From the NCBI GenBank assembly GCA_023391425.1, contig JAEWAX010000129.1, positions 1-64,000 of the forward strand: DNA of 64,000 bases, written 5' to 3'. A program made the position numbers and the translations under genes. Source of the stretch: Bacillota bacterium (GTDB lineage Bacteria > Bacillota > Clostridia > Acetivibrionales > DSM-1351). The notes beneath the pieces are model-generated. The model saw only the letters and a program-made list of their open reading frames with translations. It ran no database searches and was not told the origin of the DNA. Within the stretch, counting starts at the first letter, position 1. Each line of letters begins with the position of its first letter. Positions 27,122 to 36,202 of this stretch are shown piece after piece.

Positions 27122-28678
27122 TCATTTATAAACAGTATTAATAATTGCATAAGGTACATTTTCTACTATATCCATAGCATTTAAGCCATATTCTCCCTTT
27201 GATACTGCTGCCATATCTCCTGCTAAGCCATGGAGATATGTTCCTGCTACAGCCGCTTCATAAGCATCTGCACCCTGACCTATAAGCGAAGCTATAATAC
27301 CTGTCAAGGCATCACCACTCCCAGCAGTAGCCATACCCGCATTTCCATTTGGATTTATATACAGCTCTCCACTCTTATTTGCAATTATTGTACGAGCTCC
27401 CTTAAGCACAACTACAACACCCCATAGACTGGCATATTTTTTTGCTACCTCTATTCTATTTTGTTGAATGTAGCTTACATCAAGTCCTGTCAGTCTTGAC
27501 ATTTCTCCTGGATGAGGTGTTATAACTACATCCTTTTGAAATTTACTGAAAATATCTGTGTTTTTAGCAAGTACATTGAGTGCATCGGCATCTAAGACTA
27601 CTGGGATACTTGCATTCTCAGCGATATTACTTAGTATATTATATATACTATTATTAGATGATAGACCTGGTCCAAAAGCTGCTACATTGCATTTCCCCAG
27701 TATGTCTAATATGGTGTCAGTGCTTTCCTCACTGACAATACCATTGTTGTCCTCTAAATTGATAGCTACAGCCTCAGGTACAACGCTTTGATATATATTA
27801 ATTAGACTTGAAGGTCCAGCGATATATACCAAACCTGAACCTGTCCGGAGACTTGCTTTTGCAGCTATGCAACCAGATCCAGCCATACCTAAAGACCCAG
27901 TAACAACTACTACTTTACCACAACTCCCCTTATTAAACTCAGCTTTTCTCTTTGGAATAACAGTTTTTACAAAGTCACTGTCAGTTAGATTAGTACATAT
28001 CTCAATACTTTCAATTGCCTGCCTCGGCATACCAATACTTTCAACAACCAACTGTCCGGTATACTGAGCACCTGGATAAATCAACTGCCCGATTTTGGGA
28101 AGCTCAAACGTAACAGTCTTATTAGCCTGCACACAAGTATCTGCTACTCTACCTGTAGCAGCTTCTATGCCTGAAGCAATATCAATAGCTATCGTATACT
28201 TAGAATTTTCATTTATGATATCTATTATTTTTGCAATGTGGTCTTGCACCTGTCCTCTAAAACCTGTACCAAATATGCCATCTATAACTATTTGGGCATT
28301 CTTTATATCAGAACTCAAGCCATCTAGTTCTGAGTCATTTTGCAAGAACTCAATAATAGCACCCATGTGTTGCAGAATATCAAAATTAATCCTTGCATCT
28401 CCAGCAATACATTCTTTGTCAAAGAGACAATAAAGTTTCACTCTGTTTCCACCTGTAATTAAGTGCCTTGCAACAGCAAAAGCATCTCCTGCATTGTTGC
28501 CCTTTCCTGCTACTATCAAAACATTGCTTCCCACAAGCTGCCCTTGTTCCAAATATAATTTGACGTGCTTAACTATTTTTAAAGCAGCATTCTCCATTAA
28601 TACTATTCCAGGAATCCCTACTTTATCAATTGAAAATTTATCAAGCTTACCCATATCAGTTCCTGTTACAGCCTTCAC
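27122..28678 (-). CDS. nnr: Bifunctional NAD(P)H-hydrate epimerase/dehydratase
   Basis: This 518-residue fusion repairs hydrated NADH/NADPH. The N-terminal YjeF_N epimerase domain (about 1-215) shows VAGKGNNAGDAFAVARHL. The C-terminal ribokinase-like ADP/ATP-dependent dehydratase (about 225-510) shows VITPHPGEMSRLTG and GNAGMATAGSGDALTGIIA. The GTG start at 28678 has GGAGG six bases upstream. It is 15 bases after the coiled-coil gene. Confidence 0.95.
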   Translation of the reverse strand: MKAVTGTDMGKLDKFSIDKVGIPGIVLMENAALKIVKHVKLYLEQGQLVGSNVLIVAGKGNNAGDAFAVARHLITGGNRVKLYCLFDKECIAGDARINFDILQHMGAIIEFLQNDSELDGLSSDIKNAQIVIDGIFGTGFRGQVQDHIAKIIDIINENSKYTIAIDIASGIEAATGRVADTCVQANKTVTFELPKIGQLIYPGAQYTGQLVVESIGMPRQAIESIEICTNLTDSDFVKTVIPKRKAEFNKGSCGKVVVVTGSLGMAGSGCIAAKASLRTGSGLVYIAGPSSLINIYQSVVPEAVAINLEDNNGIVSEESTDTILDILGKCNVAAFGPGLSSNNSIYNILSNIAENASIPVVLDADALNVLAKNTDIFSKFQKDVVITPHPGEMSRLTGLDVSYIQQNRIEVAKKYASLWGVVVVLKGARTIIANKSGELYINPNGNAGMATAGSGDALTGIIASLIGQGADAYEAAVAGTYLHGLAGDMAAVSKGEYGLNAMDIVENVPYAIINTVYK

Positions 28679-28693
28679 GATATGCCTCCAAGG

Positions 28694-29323
28694 TTATTTA
28701 TTATTAAAATATATTTCGTCAAGTTTTTGCAATTCATCTCCACCTAGCAAATCATGGAAATATGAATATGTGTTGGTGTCATCCTGAGCCAAAAGTCCTC
28801 TTTCATCAATCAACTTTTTAAGCTGTTCTTTTGTCTGAGCGATTTCCTTATCCAATTCTACCACTTTTAGTTGGTTTTCTTTTATTGAAAAATACACCAG
28901 TTTTACAGTCTGTTCCAAGAGTTCTAGATTTGCCTGTCTTAACTCCTTAGGAATATCTAAGAGCCTTTCCTCTATTTCTTTAACTCTTTTATTAATTGAT
29001 ACAATTGTTTTCTCACATTCCTGCATTTTTGAATGTGCTTCCTCATTATTATTATCAAATGCCTCCGTGGTCAGATTTATAATGTTGTCCATGGATTCTT
29101 TCTTTGTGATTGCAATCTCTTTTGACTCTGTAATTAATCTAGATTGTTCTTTTAATAACTCTTTTATTTTATTTTCATAATCTATAATTTTATCCGTTTT
29201 AACAATGTTATTAAATAATCCGTTCCATCTTTCATCTAAAATAAGAAGAGATATGTCATTTTTAAACAGAACCTTTATGTCCAGCTCATGTATCTTCTTT
29301 TTTCTGTTAAATATATTCCACAT
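28694..29323 (-). CDS. Coiled-coil protein of unknown function
   Basis: This 209-residue, Lys/Glu-rich soluble protein is predicted to be almost wholly helical with long coiled-coil stretches (about residues 45-180). No membrane segment, signal peptide or known domain is seen. GGAGG stands four bases before ATG. As first gene before nnr it may belong to the same transcript. Its role is unknown. Confidence 0.6.
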   Translation of the reverse strand: MWNIFNRKKKIHELDIKVLFKNDISLLILDERWNGLFNNIVKTDKIIDYENKIKELLKEQSRLITESKEIAITKKESMDNIINLTTEAFDNNNEEAHSKMQECEKTIVSINKRVKEIEERLLDIPKELRQANLELLEQTVKLVYFSIKENQLKVVELDKEIAQTKEQLKKLIDERGLLAQDDTNTYSYFHDLLGGDELQKLDEIYFNNK

Positions 29324-29476
29324 TTATCCTCCATCTGACTGATGTCATCAATTAACATCCAATTTTATTTGGAAAAAGCCATAATATATAAATTATACAC
29401 TACTATTACCAGTTAGTTCAAAAAATCATTCTAAATGTATATCGGAATAATCGCCTGTGTAATAATACTTTTTTAT

Positions 29477-29604
29477 CCGATGTCTACTGTGGATAATACC
29501 CCTACATATATAAGTGGAGGATAAGCGACACTAGAGCCCTTAAAAAAGAGTTTTTAGCTTCAGATGGAGAAAAAACTCCACCTGAAGTCAAGAACTCTGT
29601 TTAT
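29477..29604 (+). repeat. Long form of the hairpin-tail element
   Basis: This 128-base structured stretch fills most of the gap 29324-29680 before the pyruvyl transferase gene. It begins CCGATGTCTAC, then an imperfect stem-loop, ATAAGCG and a CCCT block. Next come the hairpin TTCAGATGGAG/CTCCACCTGAA with loop and the tail AAGAACTCTGTTTAT. AGAGTTTTTAG before the hairpin can pair with the tail. The same layout recurs at 63731-63862. The remainder of the gap shows no other feature. Confidence 0.7.
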
Positions 29605-29680
29605 TTAGTTTAAGTTATTGCCTTGTAATGCTTGTTGTGCAAGGGTATAATTAATTATTACCTATAGGGAGGCTATACTT

Positions 29681-30847
29681 ATGAATCACCTATTACTTTA
29701 TGCCCACGCAGGGAGTAGAAATCACGGTTGTGAGGCAATTGTAAGGTCTACACTAAAAATACTAAATTTTAATAATATAAAAGTATCATTAGCTACTTTT
29801 AGACAACAAGAAGACCAAGATTTCTTATCTCCTGATTTTGATTTGAATTTTATAAACTATAAGCGATATGAGGGCATGCACCCCGTCAGATTGATTGATG
29901 CCGGCTTAAGGAAACTAGGTCTTAATCAAAATATGCTTTTTTCTTTCTCACAAAAACAAATTATTGATTCAATTGATAAGGATACCTTATGTCTTTCAAT
30001 TGGTGGAGACAACTACTGTTACGGTATACCTAGATGGATTTATTACACAAACGACCAGGCTGCAAAAAAAGGGAGTAAAACGGTATTTTGGGGCTGTTCT
30101 GTAGACCCTAATTTAATTAATAAGGAAATGTTAGAGGATTTAAAAAAATATAGTCTTATTATTGCAAGAGAAAGTATAACTCATCAGGCCTTCCTTGATA
30201 ATGGTCTAACCAATTCCATTCTTTTACCTGACCCAGCCTTTACACTAGATACAAAGTTGTCAGAATTGCCAAAGGGTTTTATTTCAGGCAATACTATTGG
30301 TATAAATGTAAGTCCTCTTATTATGAAAAGTGAAACTAGTGAAGGTATTGTTTTTAAGAGCTATACAAAGCTAATACAACATATTTTAGATACAACAGAC
30401 TCTCAGGTTGCACTAATACCGCATGTTCTCTGGGATCATGATAATGATATGATTCCTCTAAGCAAGCTATTTGACTTGTTCAAAAATACCGGAAGGGTTA
30501 TACTCATCGGTGATACTTACAATTGTATGGAATTAAAGGGGTTCATTTCACGATGTAAATTGTTCATAGGTGCTCGTACACATGCAACAATCGCTGCCTA
30601 TTCCACTGGTGTGCCTACATTGGTAATTGGATATTCAGTAAAAGCTAGAGGCATTGCTAAAGATATATTCGGCAGCGAAGACAAGTACATTTTACCCGTT
30701 CAAAAATTAGAACAAGAAAACCAGTTGATAAATGCGTATGATTCTCTAGTATCTGAGGAAACTGATATTAGGAAGCACTTGAGTGATTTTATGCCGGGAT
30801 ATATTAGCAATGCATATAAAGCTGCCGAGTATGTAAAGAAGACTTAG
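29681..30847 (+). CDS. Polysaccharide pyruvyl transferase family protein (CsaB/WcaK-like)
   Basis: This 388-residue protein has the pyruvyl transferase layout: NHGCEAIVRS near the start, LSIGGDNYCYG, and ARTHATIAAYSTGVPTLVIGYSVKARG near residue 310. Such enzymes add a ketal pyruvate from phosphoenolpyruvate to surface polysaccharides; in SLH-bearing bacteria the modified polymer anchors surface proteins. GGGAGG eight bases before ATG supports the start. Its last three codons lie in the first unit of a 71-base tandem repeat. The FrhB-like gene at 34748 is a common companion of this family. Confidence 0.82.
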   Translation: MNHLLLYAHAGSRNHGCEAIVRSTLKILNFNNIKVSLATFRQQEDQDFLSPDFDLNFINYKRYEGMHPVRLIDAGLRKLGLNQNMLFSFSQKQIIDSIDKDTLCLSIGGDNYCYGIPRWIYYTNDQAAKKGSKTVFWGCSVDPNLINKEMLEDLKKYSLIIARESITHQAFLDNGLTNSILLPDPAFTLDTKLSELPKGFISGNTIGINVSPLIMKSETSEGIVFKSYTKLIQHILDTTDSQVALIPHVLWDHDNDMIPLSKLFDLFKNTGRVILIGDTYNCMELKGFISRCKLFIGARTHATIAAYSTGVPTLVIGYSVKARGIAKDIFGSEDKYILPVQKLEQENQLINAYDSLVSEETDIRKHLSDFMPGYISNAYKAAEYVKKT

Positions 30848-30974
30848 CTTGTGCCGAGTCAAAAACGAAGGCAGAAGCTTAGTCGCACTTATACTTGAAA
30901 GGTGTAAAGAAAACTTAGCTTGTGACGAGCCAAGGGCGAAGTCATAAGCTTAGTTGCACTTATACTTGATAAAG
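30833..30974 (+). repeat. Two 71-bp tandem repeats, each with an inner hairpin
   Basis: Units begin at 30833 and 30904 with GTAAAGAA(G/A)ACTTAGCTTGTG and end CACTTATACTTGA. In each, CTTAGCTTGTGnC pairs with GnCA(G/T)AAGCTTAG. The C-G pair of unit 1 is an A-T pair in unit 2, so the stem is kept while the sequence changed. Unit 1 contains the stop codon of the pyruvyl transferase gene. The gap 30848-31180 also holds the element at 31101. Confidence 0.75.
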
Positions 30975-31100
30975 TGTCAAGAAGACGCGTTGAGCCATCT
31001 GTAGAAGATTGACAGTATAAAAATGTAATGCTAAACTTAAAACCAAAATATAACGAACAACTAAGTAATATAGCCAATTTGAAGGATACCGATTTGTAAA

Positions 31101-31147
31101 CTTCAGATGGAGTAGAAACTCCACCTCAGGCCAAGAACTCAGTTTAT
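31101..31147 (+). repeat. Hairpin-tail element before the GT2 gene
   Basis: TTCAGATGGAG and CTCCACCTCAG pair around a 6-base loop with the usual sixth-position mismatch, then AAGAACTCAGTTTAT. ACCGAT at 31088 may be a remnant of the 5' module of the long form. It ends 34 bases before the glycosyltransferase start. Confidence 0.7.
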
Positions 31148-31180
31148 CAATTTAGTTGTTTCTAAATAGGAGGAGGTTAA

Positions 31181-32131
31181 ATGGGCAGTTCGCCACTAAT
31201 TTCAGTAATAATACCAATGTATAATACAAAAAATTATATAGAGAAGACTATTAAAAGTGTACTAACTCAAACTTATGACAATCTCGAAGTTATTATTGTT
31301 GATGATGGAAGTACAGATGCTGGGGCAGAAATTGTTCAGGCACTAATGCTAAAAGATTCGAGAATTAAGTATGTTTTTCAATCAAACCAAGGCGTCTCTG
31401 CTGCTAGAAATAATGCGATTGAACATTCAACAGGTGAATATTTGGCATTTTTAGATAGTGATGATATATGGTTACCTGAGAAACTTCAAAAGCAAATGAA
31501 TAGAATTATTTCTACCAATATGGATGCTTGTTATTGCGGATACCAGTATTTTTGCGACGATGTTATGGGAAAAACCTTTCCTGAACGCTACTTTGAAGGT
31601 AAAATATTGCTAGAGGTTATAAAAGAAAAGGTCTCTGTTTGGACAAGTACTGTTGTTGTAAAAAGGTCTGTCGTAATCAATAACTCTATCAGTTTTAGAT
31701 CAGGTCTCAATTGGGCTGAAGATATGGACTTTTTCTACAGGTTATTGTATAAATGTGAGTTCTGTTGTGTGAAAGGAACCCTTGCACTTTATAGGCAAAG
31801 AGCGAACCAACTCTCAGCCTCTCCAGATAGGCTGCTAGAAATAGAGTTATGGAAAGACTTTGTTAAATGGATACAAACCGCTCAGTCCCCCATCGCATAT
31901 AACAAACAGGAAATTGAAAATGCGATAAACTACTATAAGTTACCTAGTGTAGCTATATATTGCCTTTACCAGAAGCTTTGTACTGGTAATAAAATCGAAG
32001 AGGATTTCTTCGTAAAGCTACCATTACAAATGGTTTATGATTATAGGTTAAGTCTTTCATCTACTGGTTTGAAGTTATTAGCAAAAAAGCTTTTAATACG
32101 ATATAAATATGGATATAAACAGAGTTCTTAG
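31181..32131 (+). CDS. Family 2 glycosyltransferase
   Basis: This 316-residue GT-A enzyme has ISVIIPMYNTKNYIEKTIKS, VDDGSTD and the metal-binding FLDSDD, then NWAEDMDFFYRLL typical of the acceptor half. It is cytoplasmic and makes a surface glycan. AGGAGGAGG lies four bases before ATG. The final codons and the TAG stop are supplied by an inverted copy of the hairpin-tail element. Confidence 0.88.
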   Translation: MGSSPLISVIIPMYNTKNYIEKTIKSVLTQTYDNLEVIIVDDGSTDAGAEIVQALMLKDSRIKYVFQSNQGVSAARNNAIEHSTGEYLAFLDSDDIWLPEKLQKQMNRIISTNMDACYCGYQYFCDDVMGKTFPERYFEGKILLEVIKEKVSVWTSTVVVKRSVVINNSISFRSGLNWAEDMDFFYRLLYKCEFCCVKGTLALYRQRANQLSASPDRLLEIELWKDFVKWIQTAQSPIAYNKQEIENAINYYKLPSVAIYCLYQKLCTGNKIEEDFFVKLPLQMVYDYRLSLSSTGLKLLAKKLLIRYKYGYKQSS

Positions 32132-32188
32132 GTTTAGGGGAATTTCTACTCACTCAGAAGCTTAGATATCTGGTAAGCAGAGTTCTTA
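32115..32188 (-). repeat. Hairpin-tail element overlapping the GT2 stop codon
   Basis: On the minus strand the copy ends CTAAGAACTCTGTTTAT (32131-32115); a second tail, TAAGAACTCTGCTTA, lies before it at 32188-32174. The inner hairpin is degenerate. The plus-strand reading encodes the last residues and TAG of the glycosyltransferase. Confidence 0.6.
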
Positions 32189-32306
32189 AAGTTGTAATCG
32201 AAAAATATCATACTTTAAAATTTTCTATTTTAAAAATAGACATTTTAGTATAATATTGATGTGTATAGTTTTTTATGTAAAATAAAAATTAAGGAGAGTA
32301 GTAAAT

Positions 32307-32801
32307 ATGAAGATTCTAAATGAAAAAGGTAAATTATTCGGACTAATTAATATCATTGATTTAAGTATAATAATTCTAATCTTGCTAATTGGTTCTGTAT
32401 TTGTATTAAAATCAATAGGTAAAGATGTTGGTCCCATTACAAGTAGTAATGCTGAGCAAAATTTGACGGTAACTTTCAAAAGTTCAGTAAGGAACGATGA
32501 ACAAATAAAAGCTTTAAAAGAAAAGGATCAACTTATATCTTTACTTAAACCTGAAGGCGCATATATAAAATCTATTTCTTATGAGGTGTTGCAAGTCCCA
32601 GGTACCAATGCTGACGGTCAGCAGGTATATTCACCTGATCCAAAGAGAAAACAGCTTACAGTTAAATTCACAATGAAAACTAGCGCTGGTAATGAAATAA
32701 TAAAGTTAGGCACTCAGGAAATTTGCGTAGGCAAAAATTTTACATTAAAAACTCGTACCTTTGAATCACAAGGAACTATTGAAGCTATAGAGTTTAAATA
32801 G
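32307..32801 (+). CDS. DUF4330 family membrane protein
   Basis: This 164-residue protein has the DUF4330 opening, GKLFGLINIIDLSIIILILLIGSVFV, with one membrane helix at about residues 12-34 and a beta-rich outer domain. Family members occur in clostridial polysaccharide loci; function unknown. AAGGAGAG precedes the ATG. It is 13 bases before the O-antigen-ligase-like gene and clearly co-transcribed with it. Confidence 0.8.
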   Translation: MKILNEKGKLFGLINIIDLSIIILILLIGSVFVLKSIGKDVGPITSSNAEQNLTVTFKSSVRNDEQIKALKEKDQLISLLKPEGAYIKSISYEVLQVPGTNADGQQVYSPDPKRKQLTVKFTMKTSAGNEIIKLGTQEICVGKNFTLKTRTFESQGTIEAIEFK

Positions 32802-32814
32802 GGGGAATCACATA

Positions 32815-34521
32815 GTGTGGAGATATGTATCAAATAGTCTGCTTTATCGATTCCTGATATATGTATATGAATTATTTAGTAATGCATATAACGAAAGCTT
32901 TATAAACAAATGTGTAAAAACGATATCAAGCTGGAATCAAAGTAGTTCATCCTATAAGGCTATACACAATTACGCTACCAGGGCACCTAAATATGCCTTT
33001 TCAATGGCATATAGATTTCTGGCTTTTTGTGGAAACAAACTTGATGCACTTGCAAGCTATATTAATTCAGCCTTTGCTAGAGCATATAAGACAAGTTTTC
33101 TTAGTAAGATTATTATTAATACTAGAGCATTCGGTGAAAAATGTTTTGGCAAATACTACAAGGTTGTGTTCTATATTATTTTGGCCATTGTACTATGTGC
33201 AGCTAGCTTTTTCTTACCAAAGCTAGTGGCAGTTGGAATTGTTGGTTTACTAGCTGCCATATTAATTCTGCGCAATTTTGAGAGAGCTGTTTATCTTGTG
33301 GGTCTTTATCCCATTCTGTATTACGTAGCTGTTAAAACCGATATTGGTTCTATAGTTTCAGTATGGGATGAGCTTTTAATTATTTTCTGCATGGGAGTTT
33401 GGTTTTACAGATGGATAGTTGATAGGAGAGATTTTTCCTTTAATTGGACTCCTGTTGATTTCGGAATGATATTATTCTTTTTTGTAGCTATAATATTATT
33501 TGTTCTAGGCTCCTTTGATAAACTGGGCTTTGATGGACTAAGAGCGGATATAGAATATTTAATGTTTTTCTTTATCGTTGTCAAGCTTCTACGAAGTGAG
33601 GATGGCGCAAAGAATTTAGTTAAGATAATGATTTATACAGGCATGTTTATGTCAGTTTTCGGTATATACCAATATATTGCTAAGGTTGAGACCCCTGCAT
33701 ATTGGACGGATAAAGTGGAAGCTACATCTGGTCCTAGAGTTTTTTCGATTGTAGGAAACCCAAATGTTCTTGGGTGTTTATTAGTAATGCTGATTCCTCT
33801 TGCAATATCCTTAGTGTTTTCAGAAAAAGATTTATTGCAGAAGCTTCTGTATGCTTTTGCCACTGGATTAATGGGAATCTGCTTATTGCTCACAGGTTCA
33901 CGTTCTTCCTGGATAGCAGTTGGCTTAGCAATAATTATTTATGCACTTCTCAGCAAAAGATATAAGTTAATTATTGCTTTAGTAGTTGTGGCTGTTCTCG
34001 CTTATACCCTTGTCCCGACTGTTCAGCGCAGAATCGATTACCTTCTGGATCCAGCATATATCGTAAGCACTTTAACAGGCGGAAGGTTTGTAAAATGGTC
34101 AAAAGCCTTGAATATGTTTTTTACTAACATACTCTTTGGGGTTGGTTTTGGAAGGTTTGGTGGTGCAGTAGCCACAACTTACAATATGAGGGGTTCCTTC
34201 TATGTAGATAACTATTATTTAAAGGCTGCTGTAGAAATGGGTATATTCGGTCTAGTTGCTTTCTTGATTGCATTATATAATGGAGTAATTTGGCCACTTA
34301 GAGCAATTCAAAGAGCTGAGGATAAGGTGTCTAAGGGAATCATTCAGAGTGGCTTTGGAGCTTTAATAGGTATTCTGTTCACTAATATTGTACTTAACAA
34401 CTTTGATGCTCCTTCCGTTACAACATATTTCTGGACAATATCTGCTGTTTGTGTATATCTTGGGTATGTTAAGAAAGGTCCAAGAAATGTGCTGACAAGT
34501 ATCATTGAGGCAAAGAAATAG
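32815..34521 (+). CDS. O-antigen ligase/polymerase-like membrane protein
   Basis: This 568-residue protein has a cytoplasmic N-terminal region of about 110 residues, then ten or more membrane helices. The Wzy_C/WaaL outer loop carries the typical TGSRSSWIAVGLA and the later GVGFGRFGGA motif. A GTG start with GGGGGA upstream is used. It probably joins or polymerises a lipid-linked glycan on the outer membrane face. The long N-terminal region is unusual for the family. Confidence 0.82.
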   Translation: MWRYVSNSLLYRFLIYVYELFSNAYNESFINKCVKTISSWNQSSSSYKAIHNYATRAPKYAFSMAYRFLAFCGNKLDALASYINSAFARAYKTSFLSKIIINTRAFGEKCFGKYYKVVFYIILAIVLCAASFFLPKLVAVGIVGLLAAILILRNFERAVYLVGLYPILYYVAVKTDIGSIVSVWDELLIIFCMGVWFYRWIVDRRDFSFNWTPVDFGMILFFFVAIILFVLGSFDKLGFDGLRADIEYLMFFFIVVKLLRSEDGAKNLVKIMIYTGMFMSVFGIYQYIAKVETPAYWTDKVEATSGPRVFSIVGNPNVLGCLLVMLIPLAISLVFSEKDLLQKLLYAFATGLMGICLLLTGSRSSWIAVGLAIIIYALLSKRYKLIIALVVVAVLAYTLVPTVQRRIDYLLDPAYIVSTLTGGRFVKWSKALNMFFTNILFGVGFGRFGGAVATTYNMRGSFYVDNYYLKAAVEMGIFGLVAFLIALYNGVIWPLRAIQRAEDKVSKGIIQSGFGALIGILFTNIVLNNFDAPSVTTYFWTISAVCVYLGYVKKGPRNVLTSIIEAKK

Positions 34522-34603
34522 AGTATTTAATTCTGTAGGCATATTTGTTTTGTTGATAGGTTTTAACTTAGTAGCCTTAAAAAATATAAAAAAAATGTAC
34601 CCC

Positions 34604-34639
34604 AAAAGGTAAAGTCTAAGTAAAAGGACTTTACCTTTT
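34604..34639 (+). terminator. Terminator of the DUF4330-ligase operon
   Basis: AAAAGGTAAAGTC (34604-34616) pairs perfectly with GACTTTACCTTTT (34627-34639), then GTTTTAC. It also has an A-run before it and could work leftward. Confidence 0.8.
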
Positions 34640-34716
34640 GTTTTACTTAGGAATAAATAAATGTAGCTGCTTCAGTTGCTTTTTTACAAATAACAGAAAT
34701 TTGGAATGTAAGGATT

Positions 34717-34752
34717 ACGGGCATTACTGCCCGTATAAACAGAGTTCTTAAG
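34717..34752 (-). repeat. Element tail plus GC hairpin at the end of the FrhB-like gene
   Basis: Leftward, TTAAGAACTCTGTTTAT (34751-34735) supplies the TAA stop of the FrhB-like gene and is followed directly by a 7-bp hairpin ACGGGCA/TGCCCGT, which may act as terminator. The usual hairpin before the tail is absent, its place taken by coding sequence. Confidence 0.6.
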
Positions 34753-35944
34753 CTGAACGATTGATAACTTTTTTTGCCACATCCAACAATTGCGTACTTT
34801 TCAACACTGCAATTACTATCGATTTGGCTTTCATTTTAGTTTTCACTGCTATACTATCAGAGCAGTATTTATTTACTAATTTATCAAAAGAAAGTATATC
34901 CACCTCATCAAAAAACTTTTCTCGCTTTGGGTTTTGTCCTGCTGATTTTATAACAGCTGGGTTATAAGACACCGCTTTATTTATATCAACCTTCTCAAAT
35001 GAAATCGAGTCCTCTATTCTATCAAACATTGCTTTGCCTTTAGCACTATTGATCAAAAGAAGTGAAGTGCCCCTATCATCATCCAGCTCTGGCAATACAT
35101 TTTGTACACCCCAAAAATCTGCAAGAGTAATGTCACTCTGTCTGTGTAATGATTTAAAATTGCATTTATGGCATGAAGGCCGCAAACAGGTATCTTTTAG
35201 AAAAGCCTGCATAAATAAATCCTTATCAAGGGTTTCTATATGCTGCGTACCATTACTAAATAATAATGACATTGAAAATCTCTTCCAGCCCTTATTTTTA
35301 TGTCTGAAATTGGCACTCTGTGCCTTTGCACCTACACGGTTTTCATGGTATGAAACATATTTATGCCACACTTTTGGAGATGGTACTCCATGGCATATAA
35401 TATCAATACAGAACAGATTATCATAATCTTGCTGCAAGTAGGATTTCAATCCTGCTATTTGGCATGGTGTACCTGTAAATAACACCCTACGATCTTGTTT
35501 TAAAAAGTCTTTCGCCTTTTTATAAGTTTCTCCTATTTTACTCTGAATATATTTCGAGCCACGAAAATCACTCAGCTGTTCTTTAGTCTCCGCGTAGCTG
35601 TGAAATGCTGATAAATCTTTATCTAAACCAACGCCAAAAACCACGCCTCCAGCACTAATTATCTGCTCTGCAAGTAATGTAAATATACCACCTGAAGAGC
35701 TCTCTGAACGAACTAGTACATCTCTATTATAACAGGCATAAGCCTGTGGATCATTCTCTATTGCTTCCTTATGAAGTACAGGGCACGCTTTTTCACAAAT
35801 TCCACAATCCACACAGCTTTTCAAATCAACTTTTGGGTACAGGAATCCTTCGCTATCACTCTCCATCACAATACACTGTTGAGGACAGATATTTGCACAA
35901 GCATGGCATCCAGTACAGTTATGTTTTTCAGTTATGTTTATCAT
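34748..35944 (-). CDS. Coenzyme F420 hydrogenase beta subunit-like iron-sulfur protein
   Basis: This 398-residue protein has two N-terminal 4Fe-4S motifs, CTGCHACANICP and CVDCGICEKACP. An FrhB-type N-terminal domain (SSSGGIFTLLAEQ, FTGTPCQIAGLKSYL) and a C-terminal domain with further cysteines (CLRPSCHKC) follow. In Firmicutes this type sits beside polysaccharide pyruvyl transferases, as here with the gene at 29681, and not with F420 enzymes. A redox role in surface glycan modification is likely but unproven. Confidence 0.83.
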   Translation of the reverse strand: MINITEKHNCTGCHACANICPQQCIVMESDSEGFLYPKVDLKSCVDCGICEKACPVLHKEAIENDPQAYACYNRDVLVRSESSSGGIFTLLAEQIISAGGVVFGVGLDKDLSAFHSYAETKEQLSDFRGSKYIQSKIGETYKKAKDFLKQDRRVLFTGTPCQIAGLKSYLQQDYDNLFCIDIICHGVPSPKVWHKYVSYHENRVGAKAQSANFRHKNKGWKRFSMSLLFSNGTQHIETLDKDLFMQAFLKDTCLRPSCHKCNFKSLHRQSDITLADFWGVQNVLPELDDDRGTSLLLINSAKGKAMFDRIEDSISFEKVDINKAVSYNPAVIKSAGQNPKREKFFDEVDILSFDKLVNKYCSDSIAVKTKMKAKSIVIAVLKSTQLLDVAKKVINRSA

Positions 35945-36202
35945 TTGGACTCCTTTTTACTTATTTTATATTAGTCTGTATATAAACAGTTATAACGTTA
36001 ATGTTTCAGTTTTCTTTGGTAGTACTTGTTTTGCGAACTAGCAACGATGTACGTAATTATACATTATATCATGATAAATACTACTCTATTATATATTAGC
36101 AGTGTTACCTATTTCAACTATATACGCCTTAACATATATAGGGGTATTTTCCAACAACTCTCGACTCTTAGTTCTCCTACAGATGACCCCTGATAGTATT
36201 TA

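Noticed and set aside
30833..30974. Start of a CRISPR array
   Set aside because: Only two 71-base units directly joined, without spacers, each with its own hairpin and overlapping a gene end; no cas genes.
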